6,392 bases of DNA from Alphaproteobacteria bacterium (GCA_006226265.1 SBHH01000017.1:1-6392); one strand, 5' to 3'; positions 1 through 6,324 are shown, counted from the stretch's first letter. Numbers and translations are program-made. The notes: generated from the letters alone by a model not told the origin.

Positions 1-310
1 TGAATGCTTCATGCTTTTGAGCAAGGCGAACATCATCCTTTTCCGCAGTTACACCGAACACATATGCACTATTATCCCAGAATCGTTTGGCAAGAATTTG
101 TCTTGATCGTTCCCCGGTTGGAACAGCCAATTTTCTGGGAACCGGCTTCTTACCTGAAGTGTTTCGAATATCGACGACATCAACAATCGTGCCATTAGAG
201 GCCAGCACAACTTCATAACCGATTTGTCCTATAGAATAGCCGATCGGAGCAACCTCTCCCCGCGCCGCCATCCGATCATAATATCCATTGAGTGCCTGCA
301 GAATGGTCAT
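1..310 (-). CDS. cas8c: Cas8c (Csd1), large subunit of type I-C Cascade, N-terminal part only
   Basis: This is the first 103 codons of the type I-C large subunit; the gene runs off the left edge, and the full family is roughly 550-650 residues. In the I-C effector complex Cas8c contacts the PAM and helps open the target DNA. The start is clear: the ATG at 310-308 overlaps the cas5c stop as ATGA, with an AAGGG ribosome site about nine bases upstream. The N-terminus MTILQALNGYYDRM, then GEVAPIGYSIGQIGYEVVL, a VDVVDIR strand, GKKPVPRKLAVP (about residues 53-64) and FWDNSAYVFGV (77-87) follow the usual Csd1 opening, in which a short helix leads to a GY(S)...I.(F/Y).(I/V).L strand and a WDN.AYVLG motif. 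No disruption is visible in the part present. Position directly after cas3 and cas5c supports the call. Confidence 0.9.
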   Translation of the reverse strand, partial: MTILQALNGYYDRMAARGEVAPIGYSIGQIGYEVVLASNGTIVDVVDIRNTSGKKPVPRKLAVPTGERSRQILAKRFWDNSAYVFGVTAEKDDVRLAQKHEAF

Positions 311-978
311 GCGATCACACCCTTACTGTCACGCCGCGGAATGGTCATAACGCCCTCTTCAAGCTTCGCCCGGAAAAAATAGGGCGTGTGATCATTCGCA
401 TGGTCAATATCATGCAACATCCAGCCCAAATCACGATTGCGCTGATTTTCCGGTAAGGCTCCGGTCAGCTGCTCACCCTCAATCAGCTTAAAATGCGCCG
501 CAAATTCACGGGTTCCGAGATAAGGCCGGTGAAAGCATTGTCCCGCTGCAGCTCGCCGGTTGAACATGGAAATATGCTTGGCTGGCGTATCTTCCACGCC
601 CGCGCGCGCCGTCAGTTCAAAATGCGCTTCAATCACATAGGCGGGTTTTACCAGAACGGTGGAAGCACGCTGTTGACGATGCTCATCCACTGCTAAACCC
701 AACCCGTTGGTATTCCCCTGCTTTATCGCCGATTTGACCGTGTTCACCGGAATTTTCGTTCCCACTTCATTGCGGCGGATTGAGGTGAACCGGATCGGGT
801 TCAGAACATGGATCGCATCAACCACCCAGAGAATAGCCGGTTTCCAGTGGATGGCTTCAAGCACCCCACGCGCCGCAGAGGGCGTCATCACATCATAAGA
901 GACCCGTTCAACCTTCATCTCCGGTCGGGTGAAGCAGGCATAATCGCCCCAGACGTGAAGTTTTATCCCAGCAGACAT
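307..978 (-). CDS. cas5c: Cas5c (Cas5d), crRNA-processing Cas5 of type I-C
   Basis: At 223 residues this has the normal length for type I-C Cas5, the RAMP protein that cuts pre-crRNA in place of Cas6 and caps the 5' handle in Cascade. The N-terminus (KLHVWGDYACFTRPEMKVERVSYDVMTPSAARG, 6-38) is the family signature, followed by EAIHWKP (41-47), TSIRRNEVG (65-73), the AKHISMFNRR segment (133-142) and GQCFHRPYLGTREF (146-159). By recalled alignment to the Bacillus halodurans enzyme, its catalytic Lys-His pair (K116/H117) corresponds to K134/H135 here, and its Tyr46 to His44. GAGGG lies six bases before the ATG. The gene starts 20 nt after the cas3 stop and overlaps cas8c by 4 nt, so it is translated from the cas operon mRNA and probably coupled to cas8c. 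It looks intact. Confidence 0.93.
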   Translation of the reverse strand: MSAGIKLHVWGDYACFTRPEMKVERVSYDVMTPSAARGVLEAIHWKPAILWVVDAIHVLNPIRFTSIRRNEVGTKIPVNTVKSAIKQGNTNGLGLAVDEHRQQRASTVLVKPAYVIEAHFELTARAGVEDTPAKHISMFNRRAAAGQCFHRPYLGTREFAAHFKLIEGEQLTGALPENQRNRDLGWMLHDIDHANDHTPYFFRAKLEEGVMTIPRRDSKGVIA

Positions 979-998
979 ATAATCCCTCTATTGGTCGC

Positions 999-3221
999 TT
1001 AAAAAACATTGTTCTCGCTCGATCTGAAAGTTGGATCCTGCCAATCCAGCCCGCTTTCACGGGAATACAACTCCTTGTTGTCCAAGACAACAAATTGATT
1101 GGCGAATTTTTCCGGTTCCACGAAACTGGCGGCGCCCGCAGCAATTAGCTCTGCGCGTATGTGTCGCGGCACCGGCACGGAGTACATTGCCAGCTTGCGC
1201 GCAAGGGCACCGGGGCGATCAACGAAGCGCAGTCTCTTCACCAACTCAACCATTGATTCCCGTTCGCCTGCCGCCTGATACGGGACGATGACCGGCTGCA
1301 TCGTCTCTTCGATAAACCGGAAGGCGCGCCCGATTTGCGCGAAAGGGAAATTAAGCGTGCGCGCCGTGTCTTCAATGGCATTCAATATACCGCGCGTCTG
1401 ATCCGGCTTATCCCCCAGCAGGGCCGCATCGAGCTGCTCTGGCCCCTTCGTCCAGTAAACGAGCGAGAAATAAGCCTTAATCGCCGCAAGCCCAAGCGGA
1501 TCGTCACCATGCGTCCGAAGCACTTCGCGCGTTGCCGCAGCAAATTGCGCCATAACAGGCGGCGGCCTCCGTCCCTCTACTTCAGAGGGATCGAAAACAT
1601 GGACGATCCCCTCGCTTAGCAATCCCTCCCGATTACAGCGTCCTGCCGCCTGTGCAATACTGTCCAGTCCCGCCATCGCGCGCCAGACAACGGGAAAGTC
1701 AACGTCCACACCCGCCTCTATCAAAGAGGTCGCAACCAGACGGACGGGTTTCTTGTTCTCTAAATCCCGTCTGATCTCCGCAAGGATAACCTTGCGGTGC
1801 AGCGGACACATCAGCGTCGTCAGATGCCGCGCTCCGGGCGCATTTTTAATCTGGATGAACAAATCACGGGCATGTGCGCGGCTATTGACAATGCAAAGAA
1901 CCTGATCCTGCTCCCGCAAGCGAGTCGCCAGCGCCTCATCATTCATCGGCTCCGGCTCGATTTTAACCCGCACACGTTTCAGCTTGTTGTAAAGCTTTTG
2001 GGGATCAGGGGCCAGTTCGCGGACCTCTAGCCCTTTGGGAAATCCGTCCTGCTTTGTCAGGGCGGGCTGGGTTGCGGTGCATAGCACCACACTCGTTCCA
2101 TATCCCTTCGCCAGCGTCTCGATCGCTGCCATACAGGGGCGCAGCAGAGGCAAGGGCAAGGTTTGCGCCTCATCCAGAATGATAACACTCTTCGCCAGAT
2201 TATGCAGCTTGCGACAAGCTGACGTTCGCGCCGCGAACAGGCTTTCAAAGAATTGCACCGAGGTTGTGACAGTGATCCGTACATCCCAGTTTTCAGCATC
2301 GCGGCGCAGTTTTTTCAGACCCGCACGACCCTCGTCATCCTCTCCCTCATCCTCTTTCGTATCCCATTCAACGGCGCTGTGATGCTCCAGGACATCGCCG
2401 TCTTTGCCAACAGCCTCTCGGAACACCTCCGCTGTCTGCTCAATGATTGAAGTATAGGGGATGACGTAAATAATCCTGTCGAGCCCATGCGCAATGGCAT
2501 GATCGAGCGCAAACGCCAGGCTGGTCAGTGTCTTGCCGCCGCCTGTCGGCACGGTGAGCGAGAACAGGCCGGGAGTCTGGCTGGCCTGCGCCCGGACATG
2601 GATGAGGATATCGCCGCGCAACTGGTTTACGTCGGTATCGCTTTTGGTTTTGGATGCAAGATTATCCTCCAGCCGGCCCCTTAACGTCTCCAGACGATTG
2701 ACAAGACCGCGCCTGACCGGCTCGCCCTCAGGTTTGGCGGTTGCGTAGAAATGCTCGGTCGCCAGGAAATCGGCATCCACGAGTGCAGAAAACAACATCC
2801 GAATGAAGAAGAAATAATGGAAGCCTGGATATTGACTTGGGCGCTTCCAAACAGCAGGCGGGCTGATGCGTTCAGGAAGCGCATCAATATGCTTCTCCCA
2901 GCCGGCATAATCTTCGATCTCGCTGGCCACCAGTCGATGCGAGAGGGTCCCTGGCACATGTTCGCTGCCCCCATCCGCCAAGCCGGCGTGATGCCCGGCG
3001 ATGCAAAAGGCGAGAATGCGGCCCAGCCCCGGGCCATAAAGCTGTACTGCTTCCCGCGCTCCCGCTGTCGAATGATCCGGCCCCCTGAGTCCGCCGTTCA
3101 GCCGGATATAAGCCTGAAATGCCGTCGACATTTTGCCGATATCATGCAACTTTCCCGCTACCTCCCCCAAGGCACCCGACTCGAAACGGGCTGCAAACCG
3201 GCCCGCCATTTCCCCAACCAT
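999..3221 (-). CDS. cas3: Cas3 helicase-nuclease of type I-C (HD + SF2 helicase); annotated start probably too short
   Basis: Cas3 is recruited by target-bound Cascade and unwinds and degrades invader DNA. From the first ATG (3221) the ORF gives 740 residues. HD-domain motifs: HD in KLHDIGK (H26, D27), H50 in DHSTAGA, HH at 77-78 in IAGHHAGL, and the acidic LVDADF around 148-152. Helicase motifs: Walker A TVPTGGGKT (223-231, K230), DEAQ at 350-353 (Walker B), TAT at 382-384, the SLIEAGVDVDFP segment (499-510) and QAAGRCNREG (524-533, arginine fingers). The C-terminus has the usual GLDWQDPTF ending before TAA. An acidic low-complexity insert (about 288-300) follows a short linker. The true N-terminus should lie about 22 codons further upstream, where FAHS and EEEWELLADHL are encoded in frame; see the separate entry. 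No ribosome site fits the ATG at 3221. The helicase and most of the HD domain look intact. Confidence 0.93.
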   Translation of the reverse strand: MVGEMAGRFAARFESGALGEVAGKLHDIGKMSTAFQAYIRLNGGLRGPDHSTAGAREAVQLYGPGLGRILAFCIAGHHAGLADGGSEHVPGTLSHRLVASEIEDYAGWEKHIDALPERISPPAVWKRPSQYPGFHYFFFIRMLFSALVDADFLATEHFYATAKPEGEPVRRGLVNRLETLRGRLEDNLASKTKSDTDVNQLRGDILIHVRAQASQTPGLFSLTVPTGGGKTLTSLAFALDHAIAHGLDRIIYVIPYTSIIEQTAEVFREAVGKDGDVLEHHSAVEWDTKEDEGEDDEGRAGLKKLRRDAENWDVRITVTTSVQFFESLFAARTSACRKLHNLAKSVIILDEAQTLPLPLLRPCMAAIETLAKGYGTSVVLCTATQPALTKQDGFPKGLEVRELAPDPQKLYNKLKRVRVKIEPEPMNDEALATRLREQDQVLCIVNSRAHARDLFIQIKNAPGARHLTTLMCPLHRKVILAEIRRDLENKKPVRLVATSLIEAGVDVDFPVVWRAMAGLDSIAQAAGRCNREGLLSEGIVHVFDPSEVEGRRPPPVMAQFAAATREVLRTHGDDPLGLAAIKAYFSLVYWTKGPEQLDAALLGDKPDQTRGILNAIEDTARTLNFPFAQIGRAFRFIEETMQPVIVPYQAAGERESMVELVKRLRFVDRPGALARKLAMYSVPVPRHIRAELIAAGAASFVEPEKFANQFVVLDNKELYSRESGLDWQDPTFRSSENNVF

Positions 3222-3311
3222 CGCGAGATGATCCGCAAGAAGCTCCCATTCCTCCTCTGTTTTAAAATCAACAGAATGTGCGAATATTAGGTCGATAGTG
3301 CATTCCCATCA
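3222..3311 (-). other. In-frame 5' extension of cas3 that lacks a canonical start codon
   Basis: Reading upstream from 3221 in the cas3 frame, the codons 3287-3222 give IFAHSVDFKTEEEWELLADH and then LA. This matches the usual opening of type I-C Cas3, where AHS supplies the first HD-domain histidine and a E.W..L..HL helix follows. The frame remains open to TGA at 3311-3309, but the codons between are TGG GAA TGC ACT ATC GAC CTA ATA, with no ATG, GTG or TTG. ATA at 3287-3285 is one base away from the expected ATG. ATGs at 3309-3307 and 3303-3301 lie in another frame (reading MGMHYRPNI, then stop soon after); deleting one base near 3285 would join them to the FAHS frame. Either a frameshift or lost start, a non-standard start or a sequence error explains this. 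Confidence 0.75.
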
Positions 3312-3343
3312 GTTGTATAAATGCGAGTACATGTGGTGCTTCT

Positions 3344-3375
3344 AAATTAAGCGCATCAACTTCAAGCTTTGTCAA
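3344..3375 (-). promoter_or_regulatory. Candidate promoter of the cas operon
   Basis: On the minus strand a consensus -35 hexamer, TTGACA, lies at 3375-3370. About 18 bases on is the weak -10-like CTTAAT (3351-3346), within a TTAATTT stretch. This would place transcription start some 45-55 bases before the FAHS codons of cas3. A second possible -10, TATAAT at 3416-3411, has only a poor -35 (GTGAGA) upstream. The call rests on hexamer matches and position only. Confidence 0.35.
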
Positions 3376-3467
3376 TGATCGGCATGCGAACATTATCAAC
3401 TCACAACTGGATTATAAAATGGAGGCCGCCCCTCTCACCTTTAATGAGGAGCTTAAGGTTTACGACC

Positions 3468-3521
3468 ATGCCCGAAATTCTCAGCGGCAAACCCCTTGAC
3501 GGCCCCAAGGCAGCCCAGTGA
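3468..3521 (+). pseudogene. 5' stub of an unidentified gene cut off at an IS3-type end
   Basis: An ATG at 3468, preceded nine bases upstream by AAGG, opens a frame reading MPEILSGKPLDGPKAAQ before TGA. The TGA is formed by the first bases of the IS3-like terminal repeat (TGAACCGCCCC, from 3519), so the natural reading frame probably continued beyond the insertion point and has been lost. An in-frame ATG at 3444 would add eight residues, but the spacing of AAGG favours 3468. The stub is too short to assign to a family; I do not recognise it. It is divergent from cas3. Confidence 0.4.
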
Positions 3522-3626
3522 ACCGCCCCAGTTTTTCTGGAGGCTATTTGGTTTAAGTTATGCAGCCATTTCTTGTTCGTTCAGCCTTTCATAATAACGT
3601 TGTTCTGCTTCGGCCGGTGGATGGGT
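3519..3626 (-). mobile_element. Terminal remnant of an IS3-family element with the transposase C-terminus
   Basis: The outer edge starts TGAACCGCCCCAG, followed by a TTTTTCTGGAGGCT stretch, which resembles the terminal inverted repeat of a proteobacterial IS3-family subgroup whose ends begin TGAACCGCCCC. Inward on the minus strand, 3626-3561 encodes PPAEAEQRYYERLN followed by EQEMAA and TAA (3560-3558), which matches the usual end of IS3 OrfB (PPAEAE..YY ... AA) just after the RNase H-like integrase core. The preceding WFN..R motif and everything upstream are missing: beyond about 3626 the sequence becomes the terminal region of another element. Only about 108 bases survive, so it cannot move. 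The CAG before the end may be half of a target duplication, but the other end is gone. Confidence 0.7.
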
Positions 3627-3970
3627 GCTGTCAGACGAATGCGAACTGGTTGCAATATGGCGAAGAAGTGCCTCTATTATGCCATGGCAAGTTGCTGCCA
3701 CTTTACCAGCGCGGTATTTCTCTGAAATTTGAATTCTCATCGGCTGGTTAAGTGGCGCTCGTGATTGAAGTGGTTATGGACGGACGAGTGGATTGAGGTG
3801 AATTTTTGCAAACTTCGGGGATGCCGGAATTTCAGCATCGCCTGCTCGCGTCGCCGGAACAGGAGATGTGGGTTTTCGCAGCCGGCGCTCCTCCTACGCC
3901 CAACTACTTTCGCTGCTTCATTACCAATGATTTTCATGGCAGCGCGGAAGCTAATCGACGACCAAATGGT
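3627..3970 (-). mobile_element. Remnant of an IS6-type insertion sequence
   Basis: This stretch holds the 3' part of an IS6-like transposase (separate entry) plus about 50 bases after its stop codon that should contain one terminal repeat; the plus-strand GTGCTGTC ... GAACTGGTTGCAA near 3619-3651 is the likely place, judged only by the GCAA-rich character of IS6 ends. The left boundary abuts the IS3 remnant at about 3618-3626, and the right boundary lies near 3965-3985, where sequence switches to the membrane-protein fragment. With under 360 bases of an element usually near 800 or more, the 5' transposase half and the second end are lost. Boundaries are approximate. Confidence 0.6.
3677..3963 (-). 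pseudogene. IS6-type transposase, decayed C-terminal third
   Basis: The minus-strand frame reads FRAAMKIIGNEAAKVVGRR, then ENPHLLFRRREQAMLKFR, SLQKFTSIHSSVHNHFN and HERHLTSR. This follows the known tail of IS6-like DDE transposases (S/Y.AAMK.IG ... NNRAENSH.PFRRRER.M..F ... LQKF.S.H..V.NHFN.ERHL). A TGA at 3739-3737 interrupts it; beyond it the same frame continues as EFKFQRNTALVKWQQLAMA to a TAA at 3679-3677, which is the expected family ending. The RAEN motif containing the catalytic glutamate is altered to AGCEN, although E itself remains. Upstream, a VVD*L trace in another frame suggests a frameshift in the preceding VTDKL segment. The N-terminal zinc/HTH region and the first two catalytic aspartates are absent from the window, so the enzyme is dead. 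Confidence 0.72.
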
Positions 3971-3972
3971 CA

Positions 3973-4284
3973 TCAAGCAGTTTTCTTCTGACAAAACCCA
4001 TGAAGGGTTAGCTCGATAAAGGCTATCCAAAATGCCAGTTGATAGTAACCCCTGCGAACAAATGCGTATGCCAAGCAGAAAATGGCTACGCTGGCAATAT
4101 TGAAGAGGGCCATAAAATAGACGCCGGTCGCCCAGAACAGGAGCAGGACAAGGAAGTGCGATACTGCGCCAAGTCCATAGAAGATCCGCCAGTAAATGTA
4201 ATAGCGGGCCATCTTGTCCGGGACATGCAATGGCAAAGAGATGCTGAAATGGTTTGTGAAACGGGCGGCTTTCGAATTCCTCAT
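3973..4284 (-). pseudogene. N-terminal membrane fragment resembling a membrane adenylate/guanylate cyclase, truncated
   Basis: Starting at ATG 4284-4282 (AAAGG nine bases upstream; GTG at 4290 is an alternative) the frame encodes a basic leader, then KMARYYIYWRIFYGLGAVSH and three hydrophobic helices: about VSHFLVLLLFWATGV, MALFNIASVAIFCLAYAF and QLAFWIAFIELTLHGF, with FVRRGYY between the second and third. The LFNI.SV....A....RRG...LA.......E...H pattern resembles the membrane N-terminus of proteobacterial adenylate/guanylate cyclases as I recall them. The frame then runs into CQKKTA and TGA, in sequence joining the IS6-type remnant, so the remaining helices and any catalytic domain are missing. 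Without a catalytic domain the cyclase assignment is tentative; truncation of a multi-span membrane protein is the safer statement. Confidence 0.5.
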
Positions 4285-4384
4285 ATTCACAGGCCTTTCA
4301 TAGAGATGTGCCCACGTAAACGTAATTTCTTAATTTTACTCTATATCTCTCCACGCGCGATGGCCGTTGCTCACTATGTGACTT

Positions 4385-5314
4385 TCAGACGTATTGCTTG
4401 AAGAATGGAACAAGTTTCTCGAGCGCCTGACCAACAGCTTCAGGGTTATCGTAAAGGTCATAGTGCGACCAACCTTCCAACTCGACCAACTGCCTGTCTT
4501 TCGAGGCGGTTGAACGGCCATAAATCTCCATGCCATCGCGGTAGGCGCCGAAGGCTCCCACGTTCTGGCCAACGACAACCATCATTGGCTGGATCATCAA
4601 CATTTCGGTAAAAGCAAATGCGTCCCAACCCAGCGTATTTTGGGCATGCGAAAACAGCATCTTTGTTGCGCCATTCGGTTTCTGACCACGGGGGGTTTTA
4701 TAATATTCCGTCGCCTCGAAGACATCCCGATCGGTCATACCATTCTCCTTTGCGGCCGCGAGACTGATCGGTAGCAACTCGTTGACTTGCAGATCACCGC
4801 CTCGCGCTTCCTGGGTGCGTTGCGCCGCCATGGCGTCAAGCGCCCCTATAGGGTCATAGCCACTAAAGCCTTCGCGAAACAGGCGGCCGATATTAACACC
4901 GGTGATGCTGACAACGGCCTTGATGCGCTTATCGGTCATTGTCGCATTCAACGCATAGCCACCTCCGCCACAAACACCGATGACACCGATGCGGTCGGCA
5001 TCGACATATGGAAGCGTTACTGCGTAATCGATCACATGGCTGATATCCTCAACACGCTGGGTCGGGTCTTCAATGAAACGCGGCAGGCCTCCGGATTCGC
5101 CCTGATAACTGGCGTCATAGGCAATGACGACATAACCTTCTTTGGCAAGGGCCGCACCATAGACATTGCTTGAAGTCTGCTCCTTGCAGCTTCCGAAAGG
5201 GTGAACGCTGACAAGCGTCGGATATTTCTCGGATTCATCAAAACCCGGTGGAAACTGAACGAGAGCCGCAATATCCCATGCCATATCTTCATTGCGGAAT
5301 TTTACGTTTTCCAT
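4385..5314 (-). CDS. Alpha/beta hydrolase, YcjY/dienelactone hydrolase-like (downstream paralogue)
   Basis: This 309-residue cytoplasmic protein (no signal peptide) is a serine-hydrolase-fold enzyme with a probable cysteine nucleophile. The start at 5314 (MENVKF) is chosen over 5356 because GGAGA lies seven bases upstream and because the paralogue begins MEKVNF; the longer reading would start inside an inverted repeat. Visible features: VHPFGSCKEQ (37-46) in the oxyanion-loop position, YDASYQGESGG (66-76), the nucleophile elbow GVCGGGGY (113-120, Cys115), and the catalytic histidine in GWSHYDLYD (281-289, His284). The catalytic acid is not certain. Cys in the G.C.G elbow is shared with dienelactone hydrolase and the E. 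coli YcjY group; the substrate is unknown. It follows a close paralogue on the same strand with a 62-nt gap, so the pair may be co-transcribed. Confidence 0.88.
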   Translation of the reverse strand: MENVKFRNEDMAWDIAALVQFPPGFDESEKYPTLVSVHPFGSCKEQTSSNVYGAALAKEGYVVIAYDASYQGESGGLPRFIEDPTQRVEDISHVIDYAVTLPYVDADRIGVIGVCGGGGYALNATMTDKRIKAVVSITGVNIGRLFREGFSGYDPIGALDAMAAQRTQEARGGDLQVNELLPISLAAAKENGMTDRDVFEATEYYKTPRGQKPNGATKMLFSHAQNTLGWDAFAFTEMLMIQPMMVVVGQNVGAFGAYRDGMEIYGRSTASKDRQLVELEGWSHYDLYDNPEAVGQALEKLVPFFKQYV

Positions 5315-5340
5315 GTGGTTGTCTCCATGAATAGATGAAT

Positions 5341-5370
5341 AATGCCCGGACCCCATCCGATCCGGGCATT
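5341..5370 (-). repeat. Perfect inverted repeat between the two hydrolase genes
   Basis: AATGCCCGGA (5341-5350) and its exact reverse complement TCCGGGCATT (5361-5370) flank a 10-base spacer. In the minus-strand transcript this hairpin begins six bases after the stop codon of the upstream hydrolase. The bases following it (ATTATTC) are not a convincing U-run, so it could be a weak terminator, an attenuator or an mRNA-stabilising stem that sets different expression of the two genes. Confidence 0.6.
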
Positions 5371-5376
5371 GATGAT

Positions 5377-6324
5377 TTATGCTGCGGCTACACTTCCAAC
5401 CGAGGAAGCAGAGAGCTTTTGTTCAAAGAACGGGCTGAGTACGGAGCAGGCTTCATCTACATATTTTTTGCCGTCATACAAATCCATATGGTTGGCCCCT
5501 TCGACGATGTGGAATTGCTTGTCCGTAGAAGCGGCACGCTCGAATAGATCGTCACTCATCCATTTGCTGCCCGCAACGCTGCCTGCAATGACCTGTAGCG
5601 GCTGTGTGAGATAGACGTCTGCCATAAAATAGGCGTCATAAGGGATGATCTGGGTCAGACTGCGAGCAGTTGCATATCCGGGCGCCGTTGCACATTCTGC
5701 GCGGGGGGTATGGTAATATTCCCAAGCCTGCCTCAGCTCCTCGTTGGGGGCATCTGCTTCGTTCATCGGGGCCAGAGGGATCGTAGCAATTTCCGCGCCG
5801 CTGGCATCTGACGTGCGGGCTGCCGAGCCGCCAACCAAGGCAGGCATGGCGTCGATTGACTTGATATCGTTGTCCCAGCCATTGCGGAACATGGAGCCAA
5901 TATTAACGGCACTGACGGTACCAACAGCTTTAATGCGGCGATCATTGATGGCAGCATTGGCCGTATAGCCCGCTCCGGCGCAGATGCCCATGGCACCGAT
6001 CCGGTCATTGTCAACGTAAGGCAATGTGGTTAGGTGATCGATCACAGCACTGACATCTTCGGTGCGAACGTGAGGGTTTTCAAGCTGCCGGGGTTCTCCA
6101 GTGCTTTCACCCTGATAAGAGGCGTCATAGGCGATGGTGACGAAACCTTCCTTGGCGAGCCTTGCCGCATAGGTTCCGGCGGTTTGTTCCTTCACGCCGC
6201 CCCCCGGATGGGATACGACGATTGCCGGATATTTCTGGCCTTTATCGAAACCTTCTGGAAAGTTGATGAGTGCTGCCATGCGAATAGCGGGATTGTTCGT
6301 ATTGGTGAAATTGACCTTTTCCAT
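5377..6324 (-). CDS. Alpha/beta hydrolase, YcjY/dienelactone hydrolase-like (upstream paralogue)
   Basis: A 315-residue alpha/beta hydrolase without a signal peptide. The ATG at 6324 has GAGGAG upstream at a normal distance, and MEKVNF matches the start of its neighbour. Features: SHPGGGVKEQTAGTYAARLA (38-57) around the oxyanion position, YDASYQGES (66-74), nucleophile elbow GICAGAGYTANAA (113-125, Cys115), GTVSAVNIG (135-143), and GANHMDLYDG (276-285) with the likely catalytic His279. The acid residue is not assigned; the AGSVAGSKWMSDDLF stretch (247-261) offers candidates. The G.C.G.GY.ANAA motif and NIG segment resemble E. coli YcjY, a protein without firm function. The short C-terminal tail (SASSVGSVAAA) is absent from the downstream copy. 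It is about half identical by eye to that gene over the first 150 residues, so the two arose by duplication and probably differ in substrate. Confidence 0.9.
   Translation of the reverse strand: MEKVNFTNTNNPAIRMAALINFPEGFDKGQKYPAIVVSHPGGGVKEQTAGTYAARLAKEGFVTIAYDASYQGESTGEPRQLENPHVRTEDVSAVIDHLTTLPYVDNDRIGAMGICAGAGYTANAAINDRRIKAVGTVSAVNIGSMFRNGWDNDIKSIDAMPALVGGSAARTSDASGAEIATIPLAPMNEADAPNEELRQAWEYYHTPRAECATAPGYATARSLTQIIPYDAYFMADVYLTQPLQVIAGSVAGSKWMSDDLFERAASTDKQFHIVEGANHMDLYDGKKYVDEACSVLSPFFEQKLSASSVGSVAAA

Noticed and set aside
2751..3290. 179-codon plus-strand open frame opposite the cas3 5' region
   Set aside because: It is antisense to the conserved HD domain, shows no recognisable family and has no operon context; it is a shadow of cas3.
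3420..3497. Plus-strand frame starting MEAAPLTFNEELKVY at 3419
   Set aside because: It stops after 26 codons, has no ribosome site and overlaps the better-supported stub in another frame.
3312..3518. CRISPR leader or repeats upstream of cas3
   Set aside because: No repeated 30-37-base units were seen here or elsewhere in the window; I-C arrays usually lie beyond cas2.
3558..3740. 60-codon minus-strand open frame as a real small gene
   Set aside because: It is a chimera: its 3' part is the IS3 transposase tail, and its 5' part is out-of-frame sequence over the IS6-type transposase end.
4039..4401. 120-codon plus-strand open frame across the membrane-protein fragment
   Set aside because: The minus strand there encodes typical transmembrane helices with a ribosome site, while the plus frame has no such features.
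4787..5173. 128-codon plus-strand open frame opposite the downstream hydrolase
   Set aside because: It overlaps the conserved catalytic region of a clear hydrolase gene and has no known motif.
5315..5356. Longer start of the downstream hydrolase (MGSGHYSSIHGDNH...)
   Set aside because: That ATG falls inside the inverted repeat, lacks a ribosome site, and the extra 14 residues have no counterpart in the paralogue.
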